Source: a virus
Length of the DNA stretch: 55,388 nt
Strand: one strand, 5' to 3'
IMG/VR virus record: IMGVR_UViG_3300032069_000147
Span: 1-55,388 of that record
Positions 55,262-55,388 of the stretch are shown here, piece after piece. The notes below the pieces were generated by a model, which saw nothing but the letters and a program-made list of their open reading frames with translations, was not told the DNA's origin and searched no databases. Each line of letters opens with the position of its first letter. The stretch's first letter is position 1. The position numbers were made by a program, and so were the translations under genes.

Positions 55262-55388
55262 GGTTTTAGCGGGTCAGGGCCTCAAGGGCCATCCCCGCTA
55301 CGGTAATGAACAGCCAGAAAACAGCGCTCCACTGCAACGCTTCGGCCAGGCGTTTGTTGCGCGTTGCCCAGAGCAGAGCGCTAACGAC
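55262..55388. repeat. Terminal direct repeat, right copy
   Basis: Exact copy of bases 1-127. One copy is redundant if the genome is circular; it also carries the C-terminal two thirds of the small membrane gene a second time. Confidence 0.9.

Noticed and set aside
1-55388. tRNA genes, integrase and attachment sites
   Set aside because: I found no cloverleaf, no tyrosine or serine integrase motifs and no att-like repeats by eye. A tRNA scan and an integrase profile search would settle this.

Overview
The window looks like one complete, circularly closed genome of a tailed bacteriophage (Caudoviricetes), about 55.26 kb. Bases 1-127 recur exactly at 55262-55388. An exact 127-base overlap is what a circular contig from a k=127 assembler looks like, so one copy is redundant. 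The long tape measure, tail tube protein and baseplate-like genes without a contractile sheath suggest a siphovirus. The head genes are of Mu-like type (DUF935-like portal with a MuF-like C-terminus, protease-scaffold, major capsid). No integrase or CI-type repressor is visible, so lysogeny is not supported. The host is a bacterium that uses AGGAGG Shine-Dalgarno sites and TTGACA/TATAAT-like promoters. Signal peptides on several virion-like proteins recall soil Acidobacteria phages, but that is a guess.

Almost all genes lie on the minus strand and read leftward. From high to low coordinate: 53.5-48.8 kb holds a recombination module (putative ribbon-helix-helix regulator, annealing-type protein split by an intein, PD-(D/E)XK nuclease, conserved coiled-coil protein). 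48.6-46 kb holds replication genes, with an iteron cluster inside the initiator gene, and an MT-A70 methyltransferase. 45.5-40.5 kb is accessory: small zinc proteins, two HNH proteins, and an IS110/Nop-like protein followed by an array of 11 hairpin units. I read the last two as a TIGR-Tas RNA-guided system. 40.3-38.6 kb holds an IbrB/IbrA-like pair and an ASCH gene. 38.5-8.8 kb is packaging, head, tail and tailspike. 5.2-8.3 kb is the only sizeable plus-strand block, a lysis-like cassette interrupted by a TnpB insertion element. 5.1-0 kb, continuing through the junction to about 54.7 kb, is an early operon of small proteins with duplicated and decayed genes.

Two leftward promoter regions (about 5.14 and 53.52 kb) carry the same TTGCA-N3-TGCAA palindrome and may share a regulator. 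TerS, a DNA methyltransferase, TerL, portal, protease, capsid, connectors, tail tube, chaperones, tape measure and tip proteins follow a normal late-gene order. The most unusual part is 41.2-43.5 kb. Every array unit has self-complementary arms that differ from unit to unit around a fixed 30-nt loop, CCA-N9-TGAAAACCA-N9-TG, which means two 9-nt variable segments per unit. Arm mismatches in several units become G-U wobbles on the minus strand, which points to a folded minus-strand transcript.
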